This document shows, one piece after another, positions 24,471 to 33,194 of a stretch of 40,318 nucleotides of DNA. A program made the position numbers and the translations under genes. Within the stretch, counting starts at the first letter, position 1. Each line of letters starts with the position of its first letter. Under the pieces are notes generated by a model. It had not been told where the DNA came from and did not search any database. It was given only the letters and a program-made list of their open reading frames with translations. Source of the DNA: JBBSEZ01 sp038239195 (GTDB lineage: Bacteria; Planctomycetota; Planctomycetia; Gemmatales; Gemmataceae); contig JBBSEZ010000026.1 of NCBI GenBank assembly GCA_038239195.1, positions 1 through 40,318 of the forward strand, written 5' to 3'.

Positions 24471-24499
24471 GATTCCCTCCTCCGCGGGCCCCCTTTGAC

Positions 24500-24522
24500 G
24501 GGGGCGGGCCCGGCCCGCCCCC
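24500..24522 (-). terminator. GC-rich hairpin after the giant repeat/TPR gene
   Basis: Bases 24500-24510 (gggggcgggcc) pair with 24512-24522. On the minus strand this lies just past the stop of the giant gene and before the next start, a suitable place for a terminator. There is no T-run. Confidence 0.45.
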
Positions 24523-24535
24523 GCCGCGCCCGCTC

Positions 24536-27500
24536 TCAGCGCTCCTTGCCCTTGGCCGCCTCTCGACTGGGCCGCTTGCGCACGTCGTTGAGCACCTCGC
24601 GCATCGGGCCCTGCACGCGCTCCAGCGCCGCGCTGACCGTCGCTCGCTCGGGCCGACCCAGCCGCTCCAGGCGAGCGCCCGCGTCGAAGTCCTCGACCGC
24701 CAGCGACCGCTTCCGCTGCGCCAGCCGCGACAGGCCCAGGAAGTAGTAATAGCGCGCGTCGGCGTTGTCGTTCTCCACCGCGGACAGGAGCTCCTTCTCC
24801 GCGTCGGCGTAGTTCCGCGAAGCGAAGAAGTTCAGGCCCGACGAGTAATGGCGCTCCCCCGCCAGCGGGTCCGGGACGTTCCTCGACTCCGGCCGTTTCA
24901 GCGCCGGGTTCTTGTTGACCAGGTCGAACAACTGGTTGGCGTAAACCGCCCCCAGCACGCCCTGGTCGCGCAGGCCCGCCGCGAACACCATCAGGGCCCG
25001 CGTGTGCAGCCCCAGGACCGCCAGCGCCTGCGCCCGCACGTCGAACGACGCCTTTTCGTCCTTGAGCACCTCGCGGGCCAGCTTCTCCGCCTCCTGCTGC
25101 TCCTTCGTCGGCTCGCCCACCACCTCGCCCTGGAACAGGACCGTCAGCAGCACCACCATCTCCAGCGACTTCAGGTCGCGAGGCCTTTTCGGCAAGGCCA
25201 CCTCACCGGGCGCCGCCTTCGAGCGCAGCAGCGCCCGCGCCCGCGCGATCTTGTACCGCGCCAGTTGCCGGTCCGCCGGCGCCGCCGCGTCGATCGCCGC
25301 CTTATAGGCGCCCAGCGCGACCGGCCACTGGCCCAGCTCCTCGGCGATGCGGCCGACGGCGTAGTGCCCCTCGGCCACCTTCTCCTTGACCGCCTGGTCG
25401 GCCTCCTTGCGCGCCGCCACCACGGCCGGGTTAGCCGCGTTCAACGGCCCCTTGGCCCGCGCCGCCTCCAGCAACAGCAGGGCCCGCTTGGCCCGCAGCC
25501 GGCCCGCCTTCTCCGGCGCCAGGGCCAGCGCCCGGTCGATCAGGACCAGCGCCTCTGCCGACTGCCCGCGCTCCAGAAGCGGATCGACTTTCTCCGCATA
25601 GTAGCCAACCGGGCCCGACACCTCCTTCAGGGCGTCCTCGGTCGCCGGCAGCCACGGGCCCCGCAGGTCGGCGAGCCCAACCTTGGCCTTCTCCAGCGCC
25701 GGCCTGGCCTGCTCCAGCTTGCCCTCGTTCCGCAGCGCCAGCCCCTGCACCAGGGCCGCCTTCGCCTTTTGCAGGTCGGTCGCGCCCTCCTCGGTTGTCA
25801 CGCGCTCGACGTCGAGCACGGCCTTGGCGGGCAGGTCCGGGTTGCCGCGGTCCTGCTGCAAAAGCGGCACCCAGTAGCCGAGCATCTGCTCCGACGTCCA
25901 GCGCCGATCAAGCCGCCGCTTCGCCTCGACGCGCTCGGCGCTCAACTTCTCCTCCGTCTTTCCCAGGTCGGCTTGCAACTTGAGGATCGTCCCCTTCGGA
26001 TCGACGATCTTCGCCGTCGCCACCGCCGCCTTTACCTTCTTCACCAGCGCCGGCGTGTCGCGCTTCGGGTCGGCGAAGTCTACGTCGGTCTCGCGCGCCA
26101 CCGTCACGAGGGCCTTGATGGCCGCGTTGTGCGCCACCGTCAGGTCGCCGAGCTTCTTCTCGGTCGCGCCCAGCTTCACCTTCAAATCGTCGGACTCCTT
26201 CGTCTTGTCCTTGACCGTCGTCGTCAACTTGGCAACGTCGTCTTCCTTCTCCTTGACCGTCGTTTTCAGGTCGGCGATCTGGTCCGCGATCGTCTTGCGC
26301 TGGTCCTTCAGAAGTTTCACCAGTTCCTTCGCGTCGGCCGGCGCCTTGTCGCCGCCCAGTTCCTTCGCCAGCGCCTGGACCAGCGAGGCCTCGGCCCGCT
26401 TCTCCGCCTCGGCCAGCACCTTCTCGACGGTCTCCAACTGCCTCTTCTCGCGCGGGTCGGTCACCGCCCCGAGCCGTTCCTCGCGCGTCCCCTTCAGATA
26501 CTTGCCTGGCTCGGCCAGCTTCTGCTGCGCCTTCCAGCCGGCAAGGATCTCCTCGCAGGCCTTCAGGAAGATCAGCTCGTTGGGGTCGCTGCCGGGGTTC
26601 TGCGGCTTGCGCCGCAACAGCAGGCGGCGCGCCTCGTGGCGCTTCTTCGCCTCCTCCAGCGCCTCGATGGCCTTCTCGTAGTTCCCGGCCTTGATCTCTT
26701 TCGTGGCCTTCCAGAAGGCGCTGCCCGCCTCGGCCGGCGCGGGCGCCCCGCCGGGGGCCACCTGCATCGTCGTCAGCCAGACCAGCGCCGCCTTCATCGC
26801 CAGCTCGCGGTCCGGCCCCAGCGCCGGGGCGAAGGCGCCCCGCCGCGGCGCCGGCTCCTCCGACGCCAGCCGATCGAGGGCGGCCTCGAAGTTCCCCTTC
26901 TTGGCCGGGTCGGTGGCCAGCGCCAGCCCCTCCTGGTAGACGAGGAGAGCCCCAGGCACGTTGCCGACCTCCTCGTAGATCTGCCCGCGCAAGAACAGCG
27001 CATCGGCGTTCTTCCCCTGCTTCTCCAGGTCGGTCAGTATCTGCTTGACGACGGGGTCGTCGAGCTTCGGCCTGGCGCTCTTTTTGGCCTGCTCCTGGAG
27101 GTAGGCCCCCCAGCGGTAGTCGGCGCGAGCGATCACCTCTTCCGGCTTGCTCTCGTCGGCGCTCTCGATGCCCGCGGCCTTGGCTTTTTCGAAGTCCCCG
27201 CTCTGGAGCAGCTCCCGTTTCTGCTCGAACGTCATCGCTCCCGGCTCGATCGTGCCGGGGCTGGTCTTCTTCCCGCCGCCCGCGCCCTTGGGGGCCTCCA
27301 GGCCGACCATCTGTAGGTGCTCGTTGGTCGGCACGACGTCGAACAGCCACAGCGCGAAACAGCCGCCCACCGCAACGAGGGTCGCCAGGAAGCCGCCCGC
27401 CACGAAAGCGACGAACCGACTCTTCTGTTTGACCGGCCTCTCCCGCGGCGGGGGGGGCGGCGCTTCGTCCTCGTCCAACTGGTCCCGGGCGGGGGGCCTG

Positions 27501-29596
27501 GCCTTCTTGCCCTTTTTCGGCTCCTCGACCTCCAACACTTCCTCGCGGGCGAGCGCCCCACCGACCGAGGACCCGACCAGCGCTTCCTCGCCGATCAGCA
27601 CCCCGCTGCCCCCGATGCCGATGGAAGAGCCGGCCAGCGCTTCCTCGCCGATCAGCACTCCGCTGCCCCCGGTGCCGATGCCGACGTTACCCAGGTCGAT
27701 CTCTTCTTTGTCTTTTTTCGGCGCCTTGCTGCCCGGCCCCGCGGCCCCCCCGGCGAGCGCGGCCGCCATCTCGTCTTCGTTCAGCACGATGCCCGAGGGC
27801 GAAACCTCGATCTCCCCCTTGTGTCGCGAGGAGCCCTGGAAGAGGACGCCCGACGCGCCGAGGTCGATGCCGGAGTCCCCGGCCGGCGAGCCGTGGACGT
27901 CCTTCGTCGAACCGCCCCTGCCGGGCGGGCTCACCGGCTCCAGCGGCAGCGCCCCCAGGTCCACCGACGACGACTGGTCATCGATCGCCCCCTCGGCGCC
28001 GAGGTCGATGCCGGATTCGTCGGCCTTGCCCTTGGCCTCGAGCAAATCCTTGCCCGACTCGACCGCCTCGGCGATCAGGTCGCGCCGCGAGCCCTCGCTG
28101 GTGGGGGCCTTGCCCGACACTTCCAACGATGCGTCCGCCTCCATCAGGTCGAGGCCCGAATCGCCGTTGGCCTTCGGGACGGCCGGGGGCTTGACCGCAG
28201 GCTCGTTCTCGAAGACGTCGGCGCCCAGCAGCTCGAGGCCCGAATCGCCAGGGGGCGGGCCTGCCTTCACCAGGGGCAAGTCCTCCACCGCGTCCGGGCG
28301 CGAGCCCAGCAGGTCGATGGCCGAATCGTCCTTGGCGCTTGGGGTGGGCGGCTTGAAGGCAGGCAGGTCCTCGACGACGTCGGCGGCCAGCAACTCGACG
28401 CTCGATTCGTCCTTGGCGACCGGGCCCGGCGGCCGGACGGCGGGAACGTCCTCGAGGACGTCGGCGCCGAACAGGGCGATGCCGGAATCGCCCGCCGCGA
28501 CCGGGGCGGGCGGACGGACGGCCGGAACGTCCTCGATGAGGTCTTCGGTCACGAGGTCGATCCCCGACTCGCTGCGCGCGGCGGAGCCAGGCCCCTTGAG
28601 GCCCGAGCTTTCCTCGACAAACACGACGTCGGCCCCGCCGAGGTCGATGGCCGAGTCGTCCTTCGCAGGCGGGGCGAGCGGCCGGACGGCGGGAACGTCC
28701 TCGATGAGGTCTTCGGTCACGAGGTCGATCCCCGACTCGCCGACCACAGGCGGAGGCATCCGGGCAGCAGAAACGTCCTCGACGACGTCGGCGCCGAACA
28801 GGTCGATGCCGGAATCGCCCGCCCCTGTCGCGATGGGGGGCGCGCCGAACCAGTCGATGCCGGAATCGCCCGAGGCAGCGGAGGCCTTGACGACGTCGGA
28901 GCGCGGGCCGAGGTCGATCGCGTCGGCGGCGAGGAGATCGACGCCCGATCCCACCGAAGGCGGGGCCTCCGGGGCGACGAAGGCGGGCGGTGGGACGGCG
29001 AGGTCGATGCTCGAGTCGCCGACGAACTCCGCGCTGCCGGGCCCGGCGCCGAGCTCGCCGCCCTCGAACGGCCTGGCGCCGAGGTCGATCGAGGCGTCGG
29101 CCGGGTGGGACGGCTCGTGGGCAGTGAGGTCGAGCCCCGTGGCCGGGGCCCTGGCCGACAGGGGGGGAACCTCCACGACCGCAGGCACGAAAGGCGCGGG
29201 CGCGGCCGCCGGCGCCTCGGGATGTGGAGGCGGCTGCTCCGCCGGCGCGGTCTTGCGAAGGAGATCGACGTCGGAGGGGGAGTCGAACTTGGGCTTGGAG
29301 CTGCCCACCTGCGAGCGCGGCTCCTCGACGAGGGCGGCCCATTCGATGACGGAGACGCCGCTCAGGTCGATCGCTTGCCCGCCGGGCAGGTCGAAGTCGA
29401 TGGCGGAGTCTCCGGGGTGTTGTTCCGGGGCCCCCGCCGGCGCGGGGGCCGGAGGCGGAGCGTGCTTGGCGGCCTCGGCCTCCGCGAGCCGGGCCCGGGC
29501 CTCGGCGTCGAGGTGTTCGGGCGGGGCGGGATCGGCCGGGCGGGCGCCCTTGTCTTCGGGGTGGGGGGGGCCCCCGCCTTGGTTGGATGTCGTCAT
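24536..29596 (-). CDS. Giant membrane protein with DSGIDL repeats and TPR/coiled-coil region
   Basis: 1686 residues from the ATG at 29596, preferred to one at 29623 because GGAG is better spaced. Residues ~50-560 are acidic and Pro-rich, with around fifteen copies of a motif near D-S-G-I-D-L-x-G-A-D-V-x-E-D-V-P-A-V-R-P-P. A Gly-rich part repeats IGGSGVLIGEEAL. One membrane helix (FVAFVAGGFLATLVAVGGCF) lies near 745. The remaining ~900 residues have TPR-like pairs (ADALFLRGQIYEEVGNVPGA, GHYAVGRIAEELGQWPVALG, RYYYFLGLSRLAQRKRSLAV) and a coiled coil (TVKEKEDDVAKLTTTVKDKT). Probably an envelope scaffold. It is divergent from the TolA-like pair. The exact role is unknown. Confidence 0.85.
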   Translation of the reverse strand: MTTSNQGGGPPHPEDKGARPADPAPPEHLDAEARARLAEAEAAKHAPPPAPAPAGAPEQHPGDSAIDFDLPGGQAIDLSGVSVIEWAALVEEPRSQVGSSKPKFDSPSDVDLLRKTAPAEQPPPHPEAPAAAPAPFVPAVVEVPPLSARAPATGLDLTAHEPSHPADASIDLGARPFEGGELGAGPGSAEFVGDSSIDLAVPPPAFVAPEAPPSVGSGVDLLAADAIDLGPRSDVVKASAASGDSGIDWFGAPPIATGAGDSGIDLFGADVVEDVSAARMPPPVVGESGIDLVTEDLIEDVPAVRPLAPPAKDDSAIDLGGADVVFVEESSGLKGPGSAARSESGIDLVTEDLIEDVPAVRPPAPVAAGDSGIALFGADVLEDVPAVRPPGPVAKDESSVELLAADVVEDLPAFKPPTPSAKDDSAIDLLGSRPDAVEDLPLVKAGPPPGDSGLELLGADVFENEPAVKPPAVPKANGDSGLDLMEADASLEVSGKAPTSEGSRRDLIAEAVESGKDLLEAKGKADESGIDLGAEGAIDDQSSSVDLGALPLEPVSPPGRGGSTKDVHGSPAGDSGIDLGASGVLFQGSSRHKGEIEVSPSGIVLNEDEMAAALAGGAAGPGSKAPKKDKEEIDLGNVGIGTGGSGVLIGEEALAGSSIGIGGSGVLIGEEALVGSSVGGALAREEVLEVEEPKKGKKARPPARDQLDEDEAPPPPPRERPVKQKSRFVAFVAGGFLATLVAVGGCFALWLFDVVPTNEHLQMVGLEAPKGAGGGKKTSPGTIEPGAMTFEQKRELLQSGDFEKAKAAGIESADESKPEEVIARADYRWGAYLQEQAKKSARPKLDDPVVKQILTDLEKQGKNADALFLRGQIYEEVGNVPGALLVYQEGLALATDPAKKGNFEAALDRLASEEPAPRRGAFAPALGPDRELAMKAALVWLTTMQVAPGGAPAPAEAGSAFWKATKEIKAGNYEKAIEALEEAKKRHEARRLLLRRKPQNPGSDPNELIFLKACEEILAGWKAQQKLAEPGKYLKGTREERLGAVTDPREKRQLETVEKVLAEAEKRAEASLVQALAKELGGDKAPADAKELVKLLKDQRKTIADQIADLKTTVKEKEDDVAKLTTTVKDKTKESDDLKVKLGATEKKLGDLTVAHNAAIKALVTVARETDVDFADPKRDTPALVKKVKAAVATAKIVDPKGTILKLQADLGKTEEKLSAERVEAKRRLDRRWTSEQMLGYWVPLLQQDRGNPDLPAKAVLDVERVTTEEGATDLQKAKAALVQGLALRNEGKLEQARPALEKAKVGLADLRGPWLPATEDALKEVSGPVGYYAEKVDPLLERGQSAEALVLIDRALALAPEKAGRLRAKRALLLLEAARAKGPLNAANPAVVAARKEADQAVKEKVAEGHYAVGRIAEELGQWPVALGAYKAAIDAAAPADRQLARYKIARARALLRSKAAPGEVALPKRPRDLKSLEMVVLLTVLFQGEVVGEPTKEQQEAEKLAREVLKDEKASFDVRAQALAVLGLHTRALMVFAAGLRDQGVLGAVYANQLFDLVNKNPALKRPESRNVPDPLAGERHYSSGLNFFASRNYADAEKELLSAVENDNADARYYYFLGLSRLAQRKRSLAVEDFDAGARLERLGRPERATVSAALERVQGPMREVLNDVRKRPSREAAKGKER
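28100..29100 (-). repeat. Degenerate protein-coding repeats (DSGIDL units)
   Basis: Within the giant gene, units of roughly 25-35 codons recur. The closest pair, at about 28510-28565 and 28685-28740, is nearly identical over some 55 bases and encodes ESGIDLVTEDLIEDVPAVRP. Spacing varies and the units keep the reading frame, so these are intragenic repeats. Confidence 0.75.
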
Positions 29597-29912
29597 GGTG
29601 CCACTCCGGTCGTTTGAGGCCATCTCCCAGGTGCTTTATTGTACGAGAGGCGCCGGGCCGCGCGCGAGATGGATGGGAGGGCCCCCCGCGCAGCCCGGAA
29701 CAGCGGTGCTCCTTGCCTATTTTCCAGAGGTTTGCCCATCGGAGCAACCTCTTTCTTCGCTTTACGGCAACCCGCCACGGCGCGGGCCGTCGCAATTGTT
29801 ATGTTCGCCAGGAGCGGAATGGTCCGTTTTTCCCTTGCCGTGCGTCGCGCCGGTACGCTATCGTCGAAGAAGGCGCCCTCGCGCATCTCCCCTTCACCGA
29901 GCAGGACGAACC
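29597..29912. other. Divergent promoter region of about 316 bp
   Basis: It separates the giant gene (minus) from the first TolA-like gene (plus). It is visibly less GC-rich than the flanks. A TACAAT -10-like hexamer on the minus strand is listed separately; on the plus strand ttgttatg at about 29795-29803 is AT-rich but no clear promoter was made out. No gene or RNA was recognised. Confidence 0.45.
29638..29643 (-). promoter_or_regulatory. Possible -10 element for the giant gene
   Basis: The minus strand reads TACAAT, five of six consensus bases, giving a leader of about 35 bases to the ATG at 29596. No -35 box was seen. Confidence 0.25.
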
Positions 29913-31001
29913 ATGGCCGCCACCGCAACCGCGAAAGGCCCCTCCAGCCCCGAGGAACGCCTGCCGCCCGACGAGCAGTTCTGGGAGCGTTACTCGCCGC
30001 ACGGCGAGATGCCGATCTCGACGGTCGCGTCGGTGGCCCTGCACGGCCTGGTCCTCGGCGGGCTGCTCCTGTTCGGGGCTTACCTGACCTCGGTCCTCTT
30101 CAAGTCCGACCGGCCCTTGCCCGTCGAGCCCGTCCGGCTCGACGCCAGCGGGGGGGGCGGCGGCAGCAAGACCGGGTCCGGCGACCAGGAAGGGGTCGGC
30201 GTCGGCCCCGAGGACACCGGCGAGGGCGAGAAGGCGGACCTGCCGCAGAAGGGCAAGCTCGAGGCCCCCGCCCGCCCCTCGTTGAGCATACCCGAACGGC
30301 GGCAGCGCGAGAAGGAGTTCGTGCCGGAGGACGCGCGTTACCTGGCGCAGAACGACACCGACGCGGCCCGCGCGTACACCCGGCTCGGCGACGCGGCGCG
30401 CCGCAAGCTGACCGACGGGCTGAATCCGGGCAAGGGCCAGGGCGGTTCCGGCAAGGGCGGCGGCAAGGGCACGGGCAGCGGCACGGGCGAGGGCGACAGC
30501 AAGGGGCCGGGCAAGCAGCGGGCGACGCTCAGCCAGCGCGAGAAGCGCATGCTGCGCTGGAACATGCGCTTCCCCGCCAACTCGGGGCGGGAGTACCTGA
30601 CGCAACTCAACGCGTTGGGCGCCATCCTCGCCATCCCGGTGCGCGAGGGCGGGGGCGAGACGCAGTATAAGGTCGTGCGCAACCTGCTGGCGCGGCCGGC
30701 GCCGCTGCTCGACGAGGACGTGACGAAGCTCAACCGCATTTTCTGGATCGACGACAAGCCGGAGTCGGTCCAGGACGTGATGACGGAGTTGCGCGTGCCC
30801 TTCCGGCCAAATCGGTTCGTCGCCTTCATGCCGATGGACCTGGAAGACCGGCTCTACAAGATGGAGCAGGCGCACATGAAGCGGACTCACGGCAAGTTCG
30901 TCGAGAGCCGCATCTACGAGACGCGCTTCCGCGTCAACCTGGCGCTGCCGGGCAAGGTGGAGTTGGTGCAGATGACGCTCAAGGGGCCGGGGCAGCGCTG
31001 A
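29913..31001 (+). CDS. TolA/TonB-like single-TM protein, first copy
   Basis: 362 residues from the ATG at 29913; the frame is open far upstream but that part is antisense to the giant gene. Short cytoplasmic start with ERYSPHGEMPISTV, one membrane helix (VALHGLVLGGLLLFGAYLTS, about 45-68), then RPLPVEPVRLD. A Gly/Lys-rich linker follows (GKGQGGSGKGGGKGTGSGTG, about 175-205) and then a C-terminal domain of ~150 residues (RMLRWNMRFPANSGREYLTQ). This build, an anchor, a flexible linker and a globular tip, resembles TolA/TonB, but the tip was not recognised. A close paralogue follows after 33 bases. Confidence 0.72.
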   Translation: MAATATAKGPSSPEERLPPDEQFWERYSPHGEMPISTVASVALHGLVLGGLLLFGAYLTSVLFKSDRPLPVEPVRLDASGGGGGSKTGSGDQEGVGVGPEDTGEGEKADLPQKGKLEAPARPSLSIPERRQREKEFVPEDARYLAQNDTDAARAYTRLGDAARRKLTDGLNPGKGQGGSGKGGGKGTGSGTGEGDSKGPGKQRATLSQREKRMLRWNMRFPANSGREYLTQLNALGAILAIPVREGGGETQYKVVRNLLARPAPLLDEDVTKLNRIFWIDDKPESVQDVMTELRVPFRPNRFVAFMPMDLEDRLYKMEQAHMKRTHGKFVESRIYETRFRVNLALPGKVELVQMTLKGPGQR

Positions 31002-31034
31002 GGCGGGCGACCGCACTTTTTCAGGGGACGACTC

Positions 31035-32084
31035 ATGACCACCACGTTGACCGCCAGCCTCGACGAACAGGTACCGCCCGACGAGCGGTTCTGGCGGCGC
31101 TACTCGCCGCACGGCGAGATGCCGATCTCGACGGTCGCGTCGGTGACCGTGCATGGCCTGGTCCTCGGCGGGCTGCTCCTGTTCGGGGCCTACCTGACCT
31201 CGGTGCTCTTCAAGTCGGATCGGCCGCTGCCCGTCGAGCCGGTGCGGCTCGACCTCGGCAGCCCGGGAGACGGCAAGCCGGGCAGCGAGCCAGGGGCAGC
31301 AGTCATCGGCCTCAAGGAGATCGACGGGGACGACAAGGTAGAAGCGCCGAGCAAGGACGACGTGCCGCCGCGACCCGCCCTGAACGCCATCGAACGGCAA
31401 CGGGTGAAGGAAGAATTCACCCCCGAGGTCGTCCAGGATTTTGCCCGGAAAGACACCGACCAGGTCCGCGCGTTCCTCCGACTCGAACAGCTTGCGCGCC
31501 AGAAGCTGAGCGAGGGGCTGACTCGAGGCAAAGGTCGGGGCGGTGAGGGCAAGGGCGCGGGACAAGGCCCCGGCGAGGGCAACGGCAAGGGGCCGGGCAA
31601 GCGGAAGGCGATGCTCACTCCGCGCGAAAAGCGGATGCTGCGTTGGCACATGCACTTCCCCGCGGGCTCCGCGCACGAGTACCTGCGCCAACTGCACGAA
31701 CTGGGCGCCATCGTTGCGATCCCGAAGACCACAGCCGGGGGGGCGCCGCAGTATCAGATCGTGGAGGACCTGCGAGCCCGGCCGGCGCGCCTACGCGACG
31801 CGGACCTGGCGACGTTTGGGCGGATTTACTGGATCGACGATAAGCCGAAATCGGTCCTCGAGGTCATGGCCGAACTGGATGTCGCGCGTCGGCCCGAGCG
31901 GTTCCTCGCCTTGCTCCCGCTGGAGCTGGAGAAGCGCCTGTTCCAGATGGAGCAGGACCACGTGACGAAAGTGATGCGCTTGCCGTTCGACGAGAACCGA
32001 ATCCGGGAGACGCACTTCCACTTCAACCCGTCGAGGCCCGGCAAGGTCGAGCTGACTCGCGTGACTCTCGACCGATCGAGGTAG
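31035..32084 (+). CDS. TolA/TonB-like single-TM protein, second copy
   Basis: 349 residues. It repeats the layout of the gene before it: RYSPHGEMPISTVASVTVHG with the helix GLVLGGLLLFGAYLTSVLF, the RPLPVEPVRLD segment, a shorter Gly/Lys linker (GKGRGGEGKGAGQGPGEGNG) and a related C-terminal domain (RMLRWHMHFPAGSAHEYLRQ, then FGRIYWIDDKPKSVLEVMAE). The anchor region is about 91% identical to the first copy in DNA over some 160 bases, whereas the middle part has diverged much more. A tandem duplication with later divergence or local conversion is likely. It is followed by an inverted repeat that separates it from a convergent phosphoesterase gene. Confidence 0.72.
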   Translation: MTTTLTASLDEQVPPDERFWRRYSPHGEMPISTVASVTVHGLVLGGLLLFGAYLTSVLFKSDRPLPVEPVRLDLGSPGDGKPGSEPGAAVIGLKEIDGDDKVEAPSKDDVPPRPALNAIERQRVKEEFTPEVVQDFARKDTDQVRAFLRLEQLARQKLSEGLTRGKGRGGEGKGAGQGPGEGNGKGPGKRKAMLTPREKRMLRWHMHFPAGSAHEYLRQLHELGAIVAIPKTTAGGAPQYQIVEDLRARPARLRDADLATFGRIYWIDDKPKSVLEVMAELDVARRPERFLALLPLELEKRLFQMEQDHVTKVMRLPFDENRIRETHFHFNPSRPGKVELTRVTLDRSR

Positions 32085-32091
32085 CCCCACT

Positions 32092-32174
32092 CCCATTTAG
32101 CCGACGCGCTTCGCCCGTCGCGCGAGCGCTTGCCGCGCCCCCCCGCGACGAGCGGAGCTCGTCGGCTAAATGGG
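32092..32174. repeat. Imperfect long hairpin of the ccatttagcc repeat family
   Basis: Arms cccatttagccgac (32092-32105) and gtcggctaaatggg (32161-32174) match perfectly, and similarity continues inward with few mismatches (gcgcttcgcccgtcgcg against gagctccgctcgtcgcg). The same ccatttagcc...cgagctc core occurs at 13745-13771. It lies between convergent genes, so it may also stop transcription, and it supplies the stop codon (and last Ile codon) of the phosphoesterase gene. Confidence 0.75.
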
Positions 32175-33044
32175 CACCGCAAACCCCTCGACCTCGCGAA
32201 ACGCCCCCGCGCCCTCCTCGAACGCCCGGCGCACCGCCCGCAGATGCGTTCCGGCGATCGTGTAATCGCCGTACGACCACAGCCCCACCTGCGTGGCGCT
32301 GCCGGCGCACACGACCGGAAACGGCGCGAAGCCATGCGGCCCGTGGTGGTAGGCACCATGGTTGTGGCCGTGCAGCCACAGGCCGATGCGCCCCCGAGCC
32401 GCGACCTCGACCAGCTTCTCCACGTCGCGAAGGGCGTGACCGGGACGTTCGAGCTGGCCGGCAGCCGACCAGATGGGGTAGTGCGTGACCAGGATGCGCG
32501 GCCCTTCCGGCAGGCGCTCCAGCAACAGCCCCAGCCGATCGAGTTGGGCCTGGCCGACGGCGCCCCGAGCGTCGCTGGGCCAGCGGTTGGGGACAGCCGA
32601 GTTGACGGCGACGAGCCAGACGTGGCCGACGCGCTGGGCGAAGGGATAGACGCCGTCCAGGCGCTCGCCCACCAGCCAGGGAGCGAAGAGGCGCTCGAAG
32701 CTGCCTCCCCGATGGGCGGCGTGGGTGAGGTAGTCGTGATTGCCGGGGACGGCCAGGCCGGGCAGCTCCGCCACGCCGAGCAGGTCGGCGGCGCGCGCAA
32801 CCTCGGCCTCGAAGCCCAGGGCCGTAGCATCGCCGGAGAAGACGATGCGGTCGAAGTGGCTCGCGCGCAGGTCCGCGAGGAGGGCGGCCAGGACGGCGTC
32901 GGTGTGCGCGAACTGGCGAGCGCGGCGGAAGCGCAGGTTGGCCCACGAGGTCAGGCGCTTGCTGAACCAGTCGCGGGCTCGCCAGCCGCAGCGCGGGACG
33001 GTCACGTGGACGTCGCTAAGATGGGCGAGGCGAACGGTGGGCAC
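32166..33044 (-). CDS. Calcineurin-like metallophosphoesterase
   Basis: About 292 residues from a GTG at 33044; no ATG is available near the conserved start VPTVRLAHLSDVHV, and TTG at 33050 is an alternative. All metal motifs are present: DVHV (D-x-H), SGDATA (GD), PGNHDYL (GNHD), THYPIW and GHNHG. The family hydrolyses phosphomono- or diesters with a two-metal centre; the substrate (cyclic nucleotide, lipid or other) cannot be told. No signal peptide was seen. It is divergent from the ferredoxin gene. Its last codon and stop lie within an intergenic repeat, so the C-terminus may have been reshaped by it. Confidence 0.88.
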   Translation of the reverse strand: MPTVRLAHLSDVHVTVPRCGWRARDWFSKRLTSWANLRFRRARQFAHTDAVLAALLADLRASHFDRIVFSGDATALGFEAEVARAADLLGVAELPGLAVPGNHDYLTHAAHRGGSFERLFAPWLVGERLDGVYPFAQRVGHVWLVAVNSAVPNRWPSDARGAVGQAQLDRLGLLLERLPEGPRILVTHYPIWSAAGQLERPGHALRDVEKLVEVAARGRIGLWLHGHNHGAYHHGPHGFAPFPVVCAGSATQVGLWSYGDYTIAGTHLRAVRRAFEEGAGAFREVEGFAVPI

Positions 33045-33194
33045 GGTCAAGTTGATTGCTCCATGCTTTCGCGGTCTCTTGGGAAGGAGGGCGAGAGGGT
33101 TGGCCCTCGGCCCGAGCGGTCCGTACAATTTCCGCGACCTCCTCAACGGGAGGAGGCCCCTGCACCGGCGTCTCCATCGAGGGCTTAGTTTCCC

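Noticed and set aside
28100..29100. Regular repeats considered as a CRISPR array
   Set aside because: The units are degenerate, of variable spacing, keep a reading frame and encode a protein motif; no cas genes are present.
27147..29912. Upstream extension of the first TolA-like gene to a 1284-residue protein
   Set aside because: The extra part is antisense to the giant DSGIDL gene and Ser/Pro-rich without domain features; the ATG at 29913 is the sensible start.
32130..33188. Plus-strand frame over the phosphoesterase
   Set aside because: It is antisense to a gene with all five metallophosphoesterase motifs and has no domain of its own.
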